Assembly (NCBI GenBank): GCA_035492775.1
Contig: DATJIW010000031.1
Span: forward strand, 1 to 64,000
Reading direction: 5' to 3'
DNA length: 64,000 nt
Source: DATJFQ01 sp035492775
GTDB lineage: Bacteria > Acidobacteriota > Vicinamibacteria > Vicinamibacterales > 2-12-FULL-66-21
The translations under genes were made by a program, and so were the position numbers. The notes beneath the pieces are model-generated. The model did no database searches. It saw only the letters and a program-made list of their open reading frames with translations, and was not told the origin of the DNA. Positions 23,909 through 32,201 of this stretch are shown one piece after another. Positions within the stretch are counted from its first letter, which is position 1; every line of letters begins with the position of its first letter.

Positions 23909-24976
23909 CTACCGGCCGCGCATCTGCTGCTCCCAGTCGCGCTCCAGGTCGGCAGGGTTGATGTCGAACAGCAGCAGCGCCTGATCGAGGCTGGTGCCGT
24001 TGCCGACGTACTGAAGGAAGACGGGCAGGTTGGGACCCAACCGCCGGACGAGGACACGGGTTGCGACGAAACTTTCCGCATACGCGAGTCCCGCGGTCGA
24101 TCCGTCAGCACTCGCAAATCCTTCGTCGAGGCTCGCGAGCGGAATGAACGCGGGAACCGTCCGCAGCGGCGTCGTCAACCACGCGTGGCTGCCCGGCTCG
24201 AGGTACGTGGCCAGTCCTTCGTTGAGCCATCTCGGCATGAGCGGAGTGGTCGCGTGTATCAGCGCGTGGACATACTCGTGCGTCACGATTCGATCCAATT
24301 CGCCGGGCGAGTTCAATGCGCCCAGCACGGGAATGCGGATCTGGCCGTCGTATGCGCCAACGGCCCATGGCGGCGACTTCGTGATGTCGCGAAACTGTTG
24401 CTGCGTGTAAAGGATCGCCGTAATCGTTTCGGGCGGGTACTGCCGGATGATCGCTCCAACACGCATGTATGCGGCTTCCAGCCCGGACGACACGCGGTCG
24501 GCAATCGCCTGCTGCGCAGGTCCTTCGAACATCAGATTGAAGCGGCTGCCGGGACGCGAGACGAACCTGTCGTGGAGTTCCGCTTCTTTTTTCCATTCCT
24601 TGAGCCGGCCCGCCACCCGCAGGTTGGAGGGCGTGATCCTGACGACGCGTTGGTATGAGTCGATCGCGAGATCGAGGTCGCCGCGCGAATACGCGATCGG
24701 ACCCAGCAACAGCGCCGCGTCGACGTAATCCGGCCGCACCTCGAGCGCTCTCTTCAGGTACGAAATCGCTTCGTCATCCTGCCCGAGGAGATGCGCGGCA
24801 ACACCGGCGCCCGCGAGCGCCTCGGCGTCGCGCGGCTGGGCTGCGAGCGCAGCGCGGAACGACGCGGCCGCCTTCTCGGCATCCCCCTTCTGAATGGCCT
24901 CCCATCCGGCCCGCATCGGATCCGTGTTCTGAAGGGGCCCGATCAGCGCAAACAGGAGAAGGAGGTGTGCCAGCAC
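23909..24976 (-). CDS. TPR-containing MA-clan metallopeptidase-like protein
   Basis: A 355-residue protein with a short signal sequence (MLAHLLLLFALIGPLQ), TPR repeats over residues 20-110 (GWEAIQKGDAEKAAASFRAA and two more), and a C-terminal gluzincin domain with HEYVHALIH and NEGLATYLE, the HExxH...E layout of peptidase MA. It may act on envelope proteins, but its substrate is unknown. The first codon is GTG at 24976 with GGGGA just upstream. It lies 26 nt downstream of rho on the same strand and may be read through from it. Confidence 0.82.
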   Translation of the reverse strand: MLAHLLLLFALIGPLQNTDPMRAGWEAIQKGDAEKAAASFRAALAAQPRDAEALAGAGVAAHLLGQDDEAISYLKRALEVRPDYVDAALLLGPIAYSRGDLDLAIDSYQRVVRITPSNLRVAGRLKEWKKEAELHDRFVSRPGSRFNLMFEGPAQQAIADRVSSGLEAAYMRVGAIIRQYPPETITAILYTQQQFRDITKSPPWAVGAYDGQIRIPVLGALNSPGELDRIVTHEYVHALIHATTPLMPRWLNEGLATYLEPGSHAWLTTPLRTVPAFIPLASLDEGFASADGSTAGLAYAESFVATRVLVRRLGPNLPVFLQYVGNGTSLDQALLLFDINPADLERDWEQQMRGR

Positions 24977-25002
24977 GGGGTCCCCGATGGGCTCTCTGCG
25001 GC

Positions 25003-26454
25003 CTATCCCTTTTGCATCGATGACAGGAAGTCAGCGTTCGATTTCGATTTACCCATCTTGTCGAGCAGCAGTTCCATCGCTTCCGTGGGCGAGAGCGGCG
25101 CGAGCACCTTGCGGAGCACCCAGACGCGGTTGAGATCTTCGCGGGGCATCAGCAACTCTTCCTTGCGCGTGCCGCTCTTCTGCATGTCGATCGCCGGGAA
25201 CACGCGCTTGTCGGACAGCTTGCGATCCAGATGGATCTCCATGTTGCCCGTCCCTTTGAACTCCTCGAAGATCACGTCGTCCATGCGCGACCCGGTGTCG
25301 ATGAGTGCGGTCGCGATGATCGTCAGCGATCCCCCTTCTTCGATGTTGCGCGCGGCGCCGAAGAACCGCTTCGGCTTCTGGAGGGCGTTGGAATCGAGAC
25401 CGCCCGACAGCACCTTGCCGGACGGCGGAATCACCGCGTTGTACGCGCGCGCGAGGCGCGTGATCGAGTCGAGCAGGATGAGGACGTCCTTCTTGTGCTC
25501 GACCAGGCGCTTCGCCTTTTCAATCACCATCTCTGCGACCTGGACGTGGCGCTGGGCCGGCTCGTCGAACGTCGAGGAAATGACTTCCCCCTGGACCGAC
25601 CGCTGCATGTCCGTCACTTCTTCCGGACGCTCGTCGATCAGCAGGACGATGAGATACACCTCCGGGTGATTTTTTGCGATCGACTGCGCGATGCTCTGCA
25701 GCAGCATCGTCTTGCCCGTGCGCGGCGGCGCCACGATGAGACCGCGCTGGCCGCGGCCGATGGGCGTCATGAGATCCATGACACGGCCGCTGAGGTTGTC
25801 GGACGATGTTTCGAGTGTGAAGCGCTGGTCCGGATAGAGTGGCGTGAGGTTTTCGAAGAACAGCTTGTCCCGCGCCTGCTCGGGTGCTTCGAAGTTGACC
25901 GCCTCGACTTTGATCAGCGCGAAGTACCGCTCACCTTCCTTCGGCGGCCTGATCTGCCCCGACACGGTATCGCCGGTCTGCAGATCGAACTTGCGGATCT
26001 GCGAGGGCGACACGTAGATGTCGTCCGGTCCCGGCAGGTAGTTGTAGTCGGGTGCGCGAAGGAACCCGAACCCGTCCGGCAGCACCTCCAGCACGCCTTC
26101 CGAGAAGATGAAGCCGCTCTGCTCCGTCTGCGCCTTGAGGATCTGGAAGATCAGTTCCTGCTTCCGCATGCCGGTCGCGCCGGCGACGGTCAAGTCTTTC
26201 GCGATCTGCGTGAGCTGCTGGATGCTCTTGTCTTTCAGATCCGTGATGTTCAGGCCGCGACGCTGTTCGCGCTGCTGCGGAGGACGTTGCGCGGACGGCG
26301 GCGTGGCGGGTGGTGCGCCCGCGTCTGGTGTGGCGGCGTCCGCCGGCTCGGCGGACGGCTGCGGCTCCTCGGGCGAAGTTTCCGGAGGGGGATCCTGCAC
26401 GACGGCCGGATTGGCGGCGGCCTGCCGCGCGCTGGTGCGCTTTTGAGTGGGCAT
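25003..26454 (-). CDS. rho: Transcription termination factor Rho
   Basis: A 483-residue hexameric RNA-dependent ATPase that ends transcription at Rho-dependent sites. Domains: a disordered Pro/Ala/Glu/Gln-rich extension (about residues 1-70), Rho N-terminal helix bundle (LNITDLKDKSIQQLTQIAKDL), cold-shock RNA-binding domain (GVLEVLPDGFGFLR), and RecA-like motor with Walker A PPRTGKTMLL, Walker B LIVLLIDERPEEV, Q-loop and R-loop (GGLDSNAL, FFGAARNIEEGGS). I prefer the ATG at 26454; a start at 26532 would lie inside the -35 element. A strong sigma-70 promoter precedes it. Confidence 0.97.
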   Translation of the reverse strand: MPTQKRTSARQAAANPAVVQDPPPETSPEEPQPSAEPADAATPDAGAPPATPPSAQRPPQQREQRRGLNITDLKDKSIQQLTQIAKDLTVAGATGMRKQELIFQILKAQTEQSGFIFSEGVLEVLPDGFGFLRAPDYNYLPGPDDIYVSPSQIRKFDLQTGDTVSGQIRPPKEGERYFALIKVEAVNFEAPEQARDKLFFENLTPLYPDQRFTLETSSDNLSGRVMDLMTPIGRGQRGLIVAPPRTGKTMLLQSIAQSIAKNHPEVYLIVLLIDERPEEVTDMQRSVQGEVISSTFDEPAQRHVQVAEMVIEKAKRLVEHKKDVLILLDSITRLARAYNAVIPPSGKVLSGGLDSNALQKPKRFFGAARNIEEGGSLTIIATALIDTGSRMDDVIFEEFKGTGNMEIHLDRKLSDKRVFPAIDMQKSGTRKEELLMPREDLNRVWVLRKVLAPLSPTEAMELLLDKMGKSKSNADFLSSMQKG

Positions 26455-26503
26455 GTGAATGTCCGGAGTGGTGGTGCTGAATCGACGGGAGGGGATCGCG
26501 GCG

Positions 26504-26532
26504 AGTATAGGGCCCGCCGACAGTGCTGTCAA
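26504..26532 (-). promoter_or_regulatory. Sigma-70 promoter of rho
   Basis: On the minus strand TTGACA (26532-26527), a 17-nt spacer and TATACT (26509-26504): a full -35 and five of six -10 bases. Transcription would start near 26497, leaving a leader of about 43 nt before the rho ATG. Confidence 0.75.
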
Positions 26533-26571
26533 ATCGCGTCAGCCGTTCGGCACGGCAAACCGCGACGGGAG

Positions 26572-26931
26572 CTACGGCCGTTCGCCGATGCCCAGAATGC
26601 TGCAGGCGATTACCGGTTTGAGGCCCAGTTCGCGCGCGCGGGCGACGACCTCCGGTTCATCCGCGCCGGGGTTCAACCACACCTCGGGGATGCCCTTCTT
26701 TGCGATGTCCTCGAGTACCCGCAACCCGACGTCCGGCTGCACGTAAACGGTCGCCATGTCGATTCGCTCAGGCACGTCGAGCACTGACGCATAGGTTCGA
26801 TGGCCTTCGACGTGCGATTCGTTGGGGTTGATCGGAATGACGTGGTAGCCCTGCCGCTCGAACGCGCGCAGGGCCTTGTTTCCATACTTCGCGCGATCGG
26901 CTGAGGCGCCGACGATCGCGACCGTTTTCAT
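26572..26931 (-). CDS. CoA-binding domain protein
   Basis: A 119-residue stand-alone CoA_binding_2 (Rossmann) domain, as in the YccU family. The nucleotide-binding start is KTVAIVGASADRAKYGNKAL, followed by GYHVIPINPNE, IDMATVYVQP and PEVWLNPGADEPEVVARARE; C110 in LKPVIACSILG fits the conserved C-terminal cysteine. YccU-type proteins bind CoA; a role in CoA disulfide or acyl-CoA regulation is only a proposal. The ATG at 26931 has no clear ribosome site. It diverges from the metallo-beta-lactamase-fold gene. Confidence 0.88.
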   Translation of the reverse strand: MKTVAIVGASADRAKYGNKALRAFERQGYHVIPINPNESHVEGHRTYASVLDVPERIDMATVYVQPDVGLRVLEDIAKKGIPEVWLNPGADEPEVVARARELGLKPVIACSILGIGERP

Positions 26932-26988
26932 GATTGTTATTTGAGCACGGTGGCGGCCGGTTTGCACGGTCGATCGGAGGAGGTTCCC

Positions 26989-27909
26989 GTGAGATTTACT
27001 GATGTGGCCCGCGACGTGGCGAATATGCGTTGCGCATTGGTCAACGTTGCAGCGGTGGGCGACTCTTCGCGATGGGTTCTCGTCGACACGGGCATTCCGG
27101 GATACGCAGAATCGATCCGGCGCGCGGCCGAGACGCGGTTCGGCAGCGGCACCCGCCCGGCGGCAATCGTGCTCACGCATGGGCACTTCGATCACGTCGG
27201 ATCGCTCGTGGAACTGCTGGAGACGTGGGACGTGCCTGTGTTCGCGCATCGGCTGGAACTGCCCTATCTGACGGGCCGCTCTTCGTACCCGCCGCCCGAT
27301 CCGCTCGTCGGCCGCGGAAGCATGTCGCTGCTGTCCCGTTTTTATCCGCGCGGACCGATCGACATCAGCGGACGCGTCGAAACGCTTCCGTCGGATGGCA
27401 CCGTTCCCGAGCTGACAGGGTGGCAGTGGATCCATAGCCCGGGTCACACTCCGGGCCACACGTCGCTCTTCCGTGAGAGCGACCGATGTCTCGTCGCGGG
27501 AGATGCGCTGACGACGACCAGGCAGGAGTCGTTCAATGCCGTCCTGACGCAGCGATGCGAACTGCACGGGCCGCCCGCGTACTTCACGCAGGATTGGAGC
27601 AGTGCCCGCGACTCCGTCCGGCGGCTGGCCGCGCTCGCGCCCGACACGCTGCTCGCGGGTCACGGTCGGCCGATGCACGGCGAGGAGATGCGTGAACGTC
27701 TGTACGCGCTTGCCGCGCGTTTCGACGAGCGGGAGCGGCCGCGCTACGGACGGTATGCGGCGCAGGCGGCTGTCGCAGACGACAGCGGAACCCTCATTCT
27801 GCCGCCGGATCCGCTGCCCAAAGTCCTCGCGGGTGCCGGAGCTGCGGCCGCGGCGCTGGGCGTCATCTGGATTGCCACCACAGCGCGTAAGCGCGCCAGG
27901 GCCGCGTGA
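26989..27909 (+). CDS. Metallo-beta-lactamase-fold hydrolase with C-terminal membrane anchor
   Basis: A 306-residue hydrolase. The GTG at 26989 is chosen because GGAGGAGG ends 5 nt upstream. The binuclear zinc motif THGHFDHVG lies near residue 60; further ligands are HSPGHTPGH, the aspartate in VAGDALT and LLAGHGRPM. The last 30 residues (VLAGAGAAAAALGVIWIATT then ARKRARA) form one transmembrane helix with a basic tail, so the enzyme may be tail-anchored with the catalytic part in the cytoplasm. Glyoxalase II, lactonase and phosphodiesterase roles are all compatible. Sixteen nt separate it from the radical SAM gene. Confidence 0.88.
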   Translation: MRFTDVARDVANMRCALVNVAAVGDSSRWVLVDTGIPGYAESIRRAAETRFGSGTRPAAIVLTHGHFDHVGSLVELLETWDVPVFAHRLELPYLTGRSSYPPPDPLVGRGSMSLLSRFYPRGPIDISGRVETLPSDGTVPELTGWQWIHSPGHTPGHTSLFRESDRCLVAGDALTTTRQESFNAVLTQRCELHGPPAYFTQDWSSARDSVRRLAALAPDTLLAGHGRPMHGEEMRERLYALAARFDERERPRYGRYAAQAAVADDSGTLILPPDPLPKVLAGAGAAAAALGVIWIATTARKRARAA

Positions 27910-27913
27910 GGCA

Positions 27914-27919
27914 TATCAT
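27914..27919 (+). promoter_or_regulatory. -10-like hexamer before amrS
   Basis: TATCAT, 6 nt before the ATG at 27926, with no Shine-Dalgarno in between. The upstream gene ends at 27909, so this would give amrS its own leaderless transcript. Confidence 0.35.
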
Positions 27920-27925
27920 TTAATC

Positions 27926-29047
27926 ATGTCGACGCTCGCCGATGTGCTGGAGGCGAGAACGGCGGTGGCCGCGCCGGAACTCGTCGAGTCGATCTCCAAC
28001 GGCCGTCTGCGTTGCTATGCCTGCGGCCACGAATGTCCGATCCCGGACGGCGCCGTCGGCGTCTGCAAGGTCCGGTTCAACCGCGGAGGCGTGCTCCACG
28101 TCCCGTGGGGCTATGTTGGGGGCATCCAGTGCGACCCTATCGAGAAGAAGCCGTTCTTCCACGCGCATCCGGGTGCGCTGGCCTACAGCTTCGGGATGCT
28201 CGGCTGCGATCTGCACTGCTCCTATTGCCAGAACTGGGTGACGTCGCAGGCGCTGCGCGATCCGTCGGCAATCTCGCCGCCGATCGACACGTCGCCGATC
28301 CGCATCGCAGAGGATGCCGTGCGCCTCGGTGCGCGAGTGGTCGTGTCGACCTACAACGAGCCGTTGATCACGACCGAGTGGGCGGTCGAGATTTTCCGCG
28401 AGGCCCGCGCGGCGGGTCTGCTGACCGCGTATGTCTCGAACGGCAACGGAACACCGCGCGTCCTCGAATACATCCGGCCGTGGATCAATCTGTACAAGGT
28501 CGACCTCAAGAGTTTCGACGACCGCCATTACCGACAGCTCGGGGGCCGGCTCGATCCCATTCTTCAGACGATCCGAACGCTGCACGACATGGGCGTGTGG
28601 CTCGAAATCGTCACACTCCTCATTCCCGGGTTCAACAGCTCGGACGAGGAGATTTCGCGTCTCACCGGGTTTCTCGCCTCGGTATCGCCGTTCATTCCGT
28701 GGCACGTCACGGCGTTTCATAAGGATTACCGGATGAACGATCCGGAGAACACCACTCCGGCGATGCTCGTGCACGCGGCGGAGATCGCGAAAGCATCGGG
28801 GCTGCGGTACGTGTATGCGGGCAACATCCCGGGCGGCGTCGGCGATCTCGAGAACACGCGCTGCCATAATTGCCGCGCGCTGCTCGTCGAGCGATTCGGG
28901 TACTTCATTCAGGACTACCGCCTCACGGCAGACGGCGCGTGTCCTGACTGCGGGACGCCGATCCCCGGGCGGTGGGGCCGCCAGTTCGAAGGGCAGCTCA
29001 CGGCAACCCCCTTCCTGCCGGGCAGCCGTCGCCTGCGCGTATTGTGA
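27926..29047 (+). CDS. amrS: AmmeMemoRadiSam-system radical SAM enzyme (AmrS)
   Basis: A 373-residue radical SAM protein. The iron-sulfur motif is CDLHCSYCQNW (CxxxCxxC), preceded by an N-terminal zinc-like cysteine pair (CYACGHECPI, then GVCKVR). SAM-binding strands include VVVSTYNEPLITTEW, GLLTAYVSNGNGTP and YKVDLKSFD. The C-terminus has two more CxxC pairs (CHNCRALL, CPDCGTPI). This architecture, resembling pyruvate-formate-lyase activating enzymes, is that of AmrS, the radical SAM member of the AmmeMemoRadiSam set with AmrA and AmrB; neither partner is in the window. Substrate unknown to me. The ATG at 27926 is the first plausible start after the preceding gene. Confidence 0.88.
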   Translation: MSTLADVLEARTAVAAPELVESISNGRLRCYACGHECPIPDGAVGVCKVRFNRGGVLHVPWGYVGGIQCDPIEKKPFFHAHPGALAYSFGMLGCDLHCSYCQNWVTSQALRDPSAISPPIDTSPIRIAEDAVRLGARVVVSTYNEPLITTEWAVEIFREARAAGLLTAYVSNGNGTPRVLEYIRPWINLYKVDLKSFDDRHYRQLGGRLDPILQTIRTLHDMGVWLEIVTLLIPGFNSSDEEISRLTGFLASVSPFIPWHVTAFHKDYRMNDPENTTPAMLVHAAEIAKASGLRYVYAGNIPGGVGDLENTRCHNCRALLVERFGYFIQDYRLTADGACPDCGTPIPGRWGRQFEGQLTATPFLPGSRRLRVL

Positions 29048-29098
29048 AAAGGGGGCTGTCCCCATTTTTCGCGAAAAATGGGGACTGTCCCCATTTCC
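29048..29098. repeat. Palindromic GGGGACTGTCCCC-type repeat between convergent genes
   Basis: Positions 29058-29085 form a perfect 28-nt palindrome centred on TTCGCGAA and flanked by ATTTT and AAAAT runs. It sits inside a longer imperfect inverted repeat in which GGGGGCTGTCCCC faces GGGGACTGTCCCC. The transcripts of amrS and the oxidase gene converge here. It could act as a bidirectional terminator; it also looks like dispersed REP-type elements carrying GGGACTGTCCCC. Confidence 0.7.
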
Positions 29099-29101
29099 GG
29101 T

Positions 29102-30484
29102 TTACGGAAAGATTTTGCCCGGGTTGAGGATCCCGTCCGGATCGAACGCCTGCTTGACGCGCTGCATCAGCGCGATCACGTCGGGGCCGAGCTGCATCGA
29201 CAGATAAGGGGCTTTTGACAGGCCTACGCCGTGTTCCCCCGTAATCGAGCCTTCGAGCGCGAGGACGCCCTCGAACAGCACCCTCACCGTGTCCCCTGCG
29301 CGGCGCCGGTCCTCCTCCGACTCCCCCACCATCACGTTGACGTGGATGTTGCCGTCGCCCGCGTGGCCGAAGCACGCGATGCGTACGCCATAGTCTTCCC
29401 GCAGACGCTCGATGAGGGCGAACAACTGCGGGATCCGCCCCTTCGGGACGACGATGTCGTTGTTGAACTTCAAGCGGCCTAGCGTACGCAGCGCCGGCGA
29501 CAGTTCGCGGCGCACGCGCCACAGTTCGTCGCGCTCGGCCGCGCTGCCGGCACGAAGCAGTTCGGTCGCACCAACCGCGCGGCACGCGCGCTCGACGCGA
29601 AGCGCATCCTCCGCGGCCGCCTCGGGCGTACCGTCCACCTCGATCAGCACCAGCGCCGCCGTGCCCGCCGGGGCAAGCGGCTGACCACCAAGGTGTCTCG
29701 AAATGGCGTCCAGCGAATCCGCGTCGATCAGCTCGAGCGCCGCGGGCACCACACGCTCGGCGACGATCCGATCGACGGCCGACGCCGCATCCGCTACGCT
29801 CGCGAACGTTGCACGCAGAGTCGTACGTGCCGACGGCAGCGGAATGAGCCGAAGAATGACGCGCGTGATGATCGCCAGCGTGCCTTCCGAGCCGACGAGC
29901 AGCTGGGTGAGGTCGTAGCCGGCGACGTTCTTCACGACCTTTCCACCGGTCAGGACGACTTCCCCGGTCGGCAGAACGGCCTGAAGACCGAGAACGTAAT
30001 CCCTGGTTGTCCCGTACTTGAAGGCTCGCGGGCCGCCCGCGCCTTCGGCGACATTTCCCCCGATCACCGATTGGCGCAGCGATGCGGGATCCGGAGGGTA
30101 GAACAACCCGACCCGCTCGACCGCGTCCTGAAGATCTCCGGTGACGACGTTCGGCTCGACGATCGCGACCAGATTGGACTCGTCGATCTCGAGGATGCGG
30201 TTCATGCGCTCGAGTGACAGCACCACGCCGCCGCGGACCGGCACGGCTCCGCCGGAATAACCGGTGCCGGCGCCGCGCGGCACGACAGGCAGGCGCTCCC
30301 GCGCGCAAATCCGGACGATGGCCGACACCTGGTCGACACCGTCGGGGCAGATGATGACGTCGGGGCGATGGTGGTAACGGGTTCCGTCGGAGGCGTACTT
30401 TTCGCGGGCGCTGTCGTCGGTGAGCACGTTCCCGGCGCCGACGATCGACTCGAACGACGCGAGCAGGCTGGCCGGGGCGGTCAA
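29102..30484 (-). CDS. FAD-linked oxidase, glycolate/D-lactate dehydrogenase (GlcD) type
   Basis: A 460-residue flavoprotein with an N-terminal FAD_binding_4 (PCMH) domain and a C-terminal FAD-oxidase_C domain. Visible motifs are VPRGAGTGYSGGAVPVRGG (FAD pyrophosphate loop), PPDPASLRQSVIGGNVAEGAGG, DYVLGLQAVLPTGEV, and the C-terminal IACFGHAGDGNIHVN and ITGEHGVG. It oxidises a 2-hydroxyacid such as glycolate or D-lactate. The start is a TTG at 30484, 4 nt after the aminotransferase stop; no better start is in frame nearby. No GlcE or GlcF partner is adjacent. Last gene of the leftward series running from the sigma factor. Confidence 0.9.
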   Translation of the reverse strand: MTAPASLLASFESIVGAGNVLTDDSAREKYASDGTRYHHRPDVIICPDGVDQVSAIVRICARERLPVVPRGAGTGYSGGAVPVRGGVVLSLERMNRILEIDESNLVAIVEPNVVTGDLQDAVERVGLFYPPDPASLRQSVIGGNVAEGAGGPRAFKYGTTRDYVLGLQAVLPTGEVVLTGGKVVKNVAGYDLTQLLVGSEGTLAIITRVILRLIPLPSARTTLRATFASVADAASAVDRIVAERVVPAALELIDADSLDAISRHLGGQPLAPAGTAALVLIEVDGTPEAAAEDALRVERACRAVGATELLRAGSAAERDELWRVRRELSPALRTLGRLKFNNDIVVPKGRIPQLFALIERLREDYGVRIACFGHAGDGNIHVNVMVGESEEDRRRAGDTVRVLFEGVLALEGSITGEHGVGLSKAPYLSMQLGPDVIALMQRVKQAFDPDGILNPGKIFP

Positions 30485-30488
30485 CGGA

Positions 30489-31691
30489 TCAGATGCGCGC
30501 TGGCTGCAGCGAGTCGAGATACTGCAGGATCCGTTTCGAGCCGCGCTCGAGCTCGCTCATCGACGCGGCGTACGACAGCCGGAGGAATCCCGGCGCATCG
30601 AACGCTTCCCCGGGGGTCACTGCGACCTGCGCGCTGTCGAGCAGCGCCGTGGCCAGCTCCGCCGACGTCCGAATCCCATCGGGCGACAGGAATTCCGAAA
30701 CGTCCGGGAACAGGTAGAAGGCGCCCGCGGGTTTCACCAGGCGCACGCGTGGATCGGCCGTCAGCCACTCGCAGAGCTGATCCCGACGCCGCCGGTACTC
30801 GTCCAGCATCTCGGTGACGCATGTCTGCGGGCCGCGCAGCGCAGCTTCCGCCGCTTTCTGGCTGATCGAGCTCACGTTCGACGTCGAGTGGCTCTGGATG
30901 GCGTTGGCCGACCCGGTCAATCCGGCCGGGCCCAGCGCCCACCCGCAGCGCCAGCCGGTCATCGCGTAGGCCTTTGACGCCGAGCAGCACAGCACCGTGC
31001 GATCGCGCAGTTCGCGCGCGAGGACGGCGGGCAGATTGTGCGGCACCGCGTCGTAAATCAGGCGCTCGTAGCAGAGATCGACCAGGATCCAAATGCCGCG
31101 GCGGGCGCATTCCCGTGCGATCGCGGTCAGATCCTCTTCCGCGATCAGCGCGCCGGTGGGATTCGTCGGCGAATTGAGGATGATGCCGCGCGTGCGCGGC
31201 GTCATGGCGGCGATGAACGATTCGGCGTGCAGCGCAAACCCGTCTTCCGCATGCGCCCGGACGATCACCGGGTTCGCGTCGGCGAGCTTGATCTGCTCGA
31301 CGAGCGTCGGCCACCCCGGCGAGTGCGTGATCACGTCGTCGCCCGGACCGAACAGCACCATGACTGCGTTGTAGAGCGCCTGCTTACCGCCTGCGGTGAC
31401 GATGACCTCGGACGTCGCGTAGTCGATGCCGTAATCGGATCGATAGCGCTCGACGATGGCGCGCTTGAGGTCCTCGGTGCCGGAGTTGTTCGTGTATTTG
31501 GTGAAATGCGCGTCGATTGCGCGTTTGGCTGCATTGCCGATGTGGTCGGGGGTCGGGAAGTCGGGTTCCCCCGCGCCGAGATCGACAATGTCGACGCCCT
31601 GCGCCTTGAGACGCATCGCGTCGGCCGCCACTTTCATTGTCGGAGACACCGCCACACGGCTGCTGCGCGCCGAGAATTCCGTCCCAACCAT
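30489..31691 (-). CDS. Class I PLP-dependent aminotransferase (aspartate aminotransferase family)
   Basis: A 400-residue fold-type I aminotransferase. The PLP lysine lies in CSASKAYAMTGWRCGWA; other conserved parts are DLGAGEPDFPTPDHI, YTNNSGTEDLKRAI, ILNSPTNPTGALI and VDLCYERL. This resembles the Thermus-like AspC subgroup that can act on aspartate and, in some members, on prephenate or aromatic keto acids. The aromatic operon 25 kb away has no aminotransferase, so this enzyme could supply that step, though the link is only inferred. Its ATG follows the coaD stop by 1 nt. Confidence 0.92.
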   Translation of the reverse strand: MVGTEFSARSSRVAVSPTMKVAADAMRLKAQGVDIVDLGAGEPDFPTPDHIGNAAKRAIDAHFTKYTNNSGTEDLKRAIVERYRSDYGIDYATSEVIVTAGGKQALYNAVMVLFGPGDDVITHSPGWPTLVEQIKLADANPVIVRAHAEDGFALHAESFIAAMTPRTRGIILNSPTNPTGALIAEEDLTAIARECARRGIWILVDLCYERLIYDAVPHNLPAVLARELRDRTVLCCSASKAYAMTGWRCGWALGPAGLTGSANAIQSHSTSNVSSISQKAAEAALRGPQTCVTEMLDEYRRRRDQLCEWLTADPRVRLVKPAGAFYLFPDVSEFLSPDGIRTSAELATALLDSAQVAVTPGEAFDAPGFLRLSYAASMSELERGSKRILQYLDSLQPARI

Positions 31692-31692
31692 G

Positions 31693-32199
31693 TCAAGCCC
31701 TCAGGGTTTCGCGCGCAAGACGCTTCTCGCGCAGGCGCTGTTCGACGACCTCGGGCACCAGGCCGTGCACCGATCCGCCCAGCGCGACCACTTCTTTGAC
31801 GAGCCGCGAGCTCACGTATGTATAGGGCTCGGCCGGCGGCATGAACACTGTTTCGACGTGCGGGTTCAGGTGATGGTTCATGAGCGCCATCTGCATCTCG
31901 TACTCGAAGTCCGAGATTGCGCGGAGTCCGCGGACGATGACGGACGCGCCCTTGCTGCGAGCGTATTCGACGAGCAGGCCGTCGAACGTGTCCACTTCGA
32001 CATTGGTATAGGCGGCGAACACGCTGCGCGCGATATCGACGCGTTCCGACACGGTGAACAGCGGCGATTTGTCCATGTTCAGGAGGATCCCGACCACGAT
32101 CCGGGCGAAGAGGCGCGACCCGCGCTGAATGATGTCGACGTGGCCGCTGGTCAGCGGATCGAACGATCCCGGGTAGACCGCGATGATGTCAGCCGCCAC
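31693..32199 (-). CDS. coaD: Phosphopantetheine adenylyltransferase
   Basis: A 168-residue nucleotidyltransferase catalysing ATP plus 4'-phosphopantetheine to dephospho-CoA, the fourth step of CoA synthesis. The signature VYPGSFDPLTSGHVDII holds the TxGH-type motif with H20; other family blocks are VRGLRAISDFEYEMQMALMN, VFMPPAEPYTYVSSRLVKEV and ALGGSVHGLVP. Length and motifs are standard. It lies 2 nt downstream of rsmD, the common rsmD-coaD arrangement. Confidence 0.96.
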   Translation of the reverse strand: MAADIIAVYPGSFDPLTSGHVDIIQRGSRLFARIVVGILLNMDKSPLFTVSERVDIARSVFAAYTNVEVDTFDGLLVEYARSKGASVIVRGLRAISDFEYEMQMALMNHHLNPHVETVFMPPAEPYTYVSSRLVKEVVALGGSVHGLVPEVVEQRLREKRLARETLRA

Positions 32200-32201
32200 C
32201 C

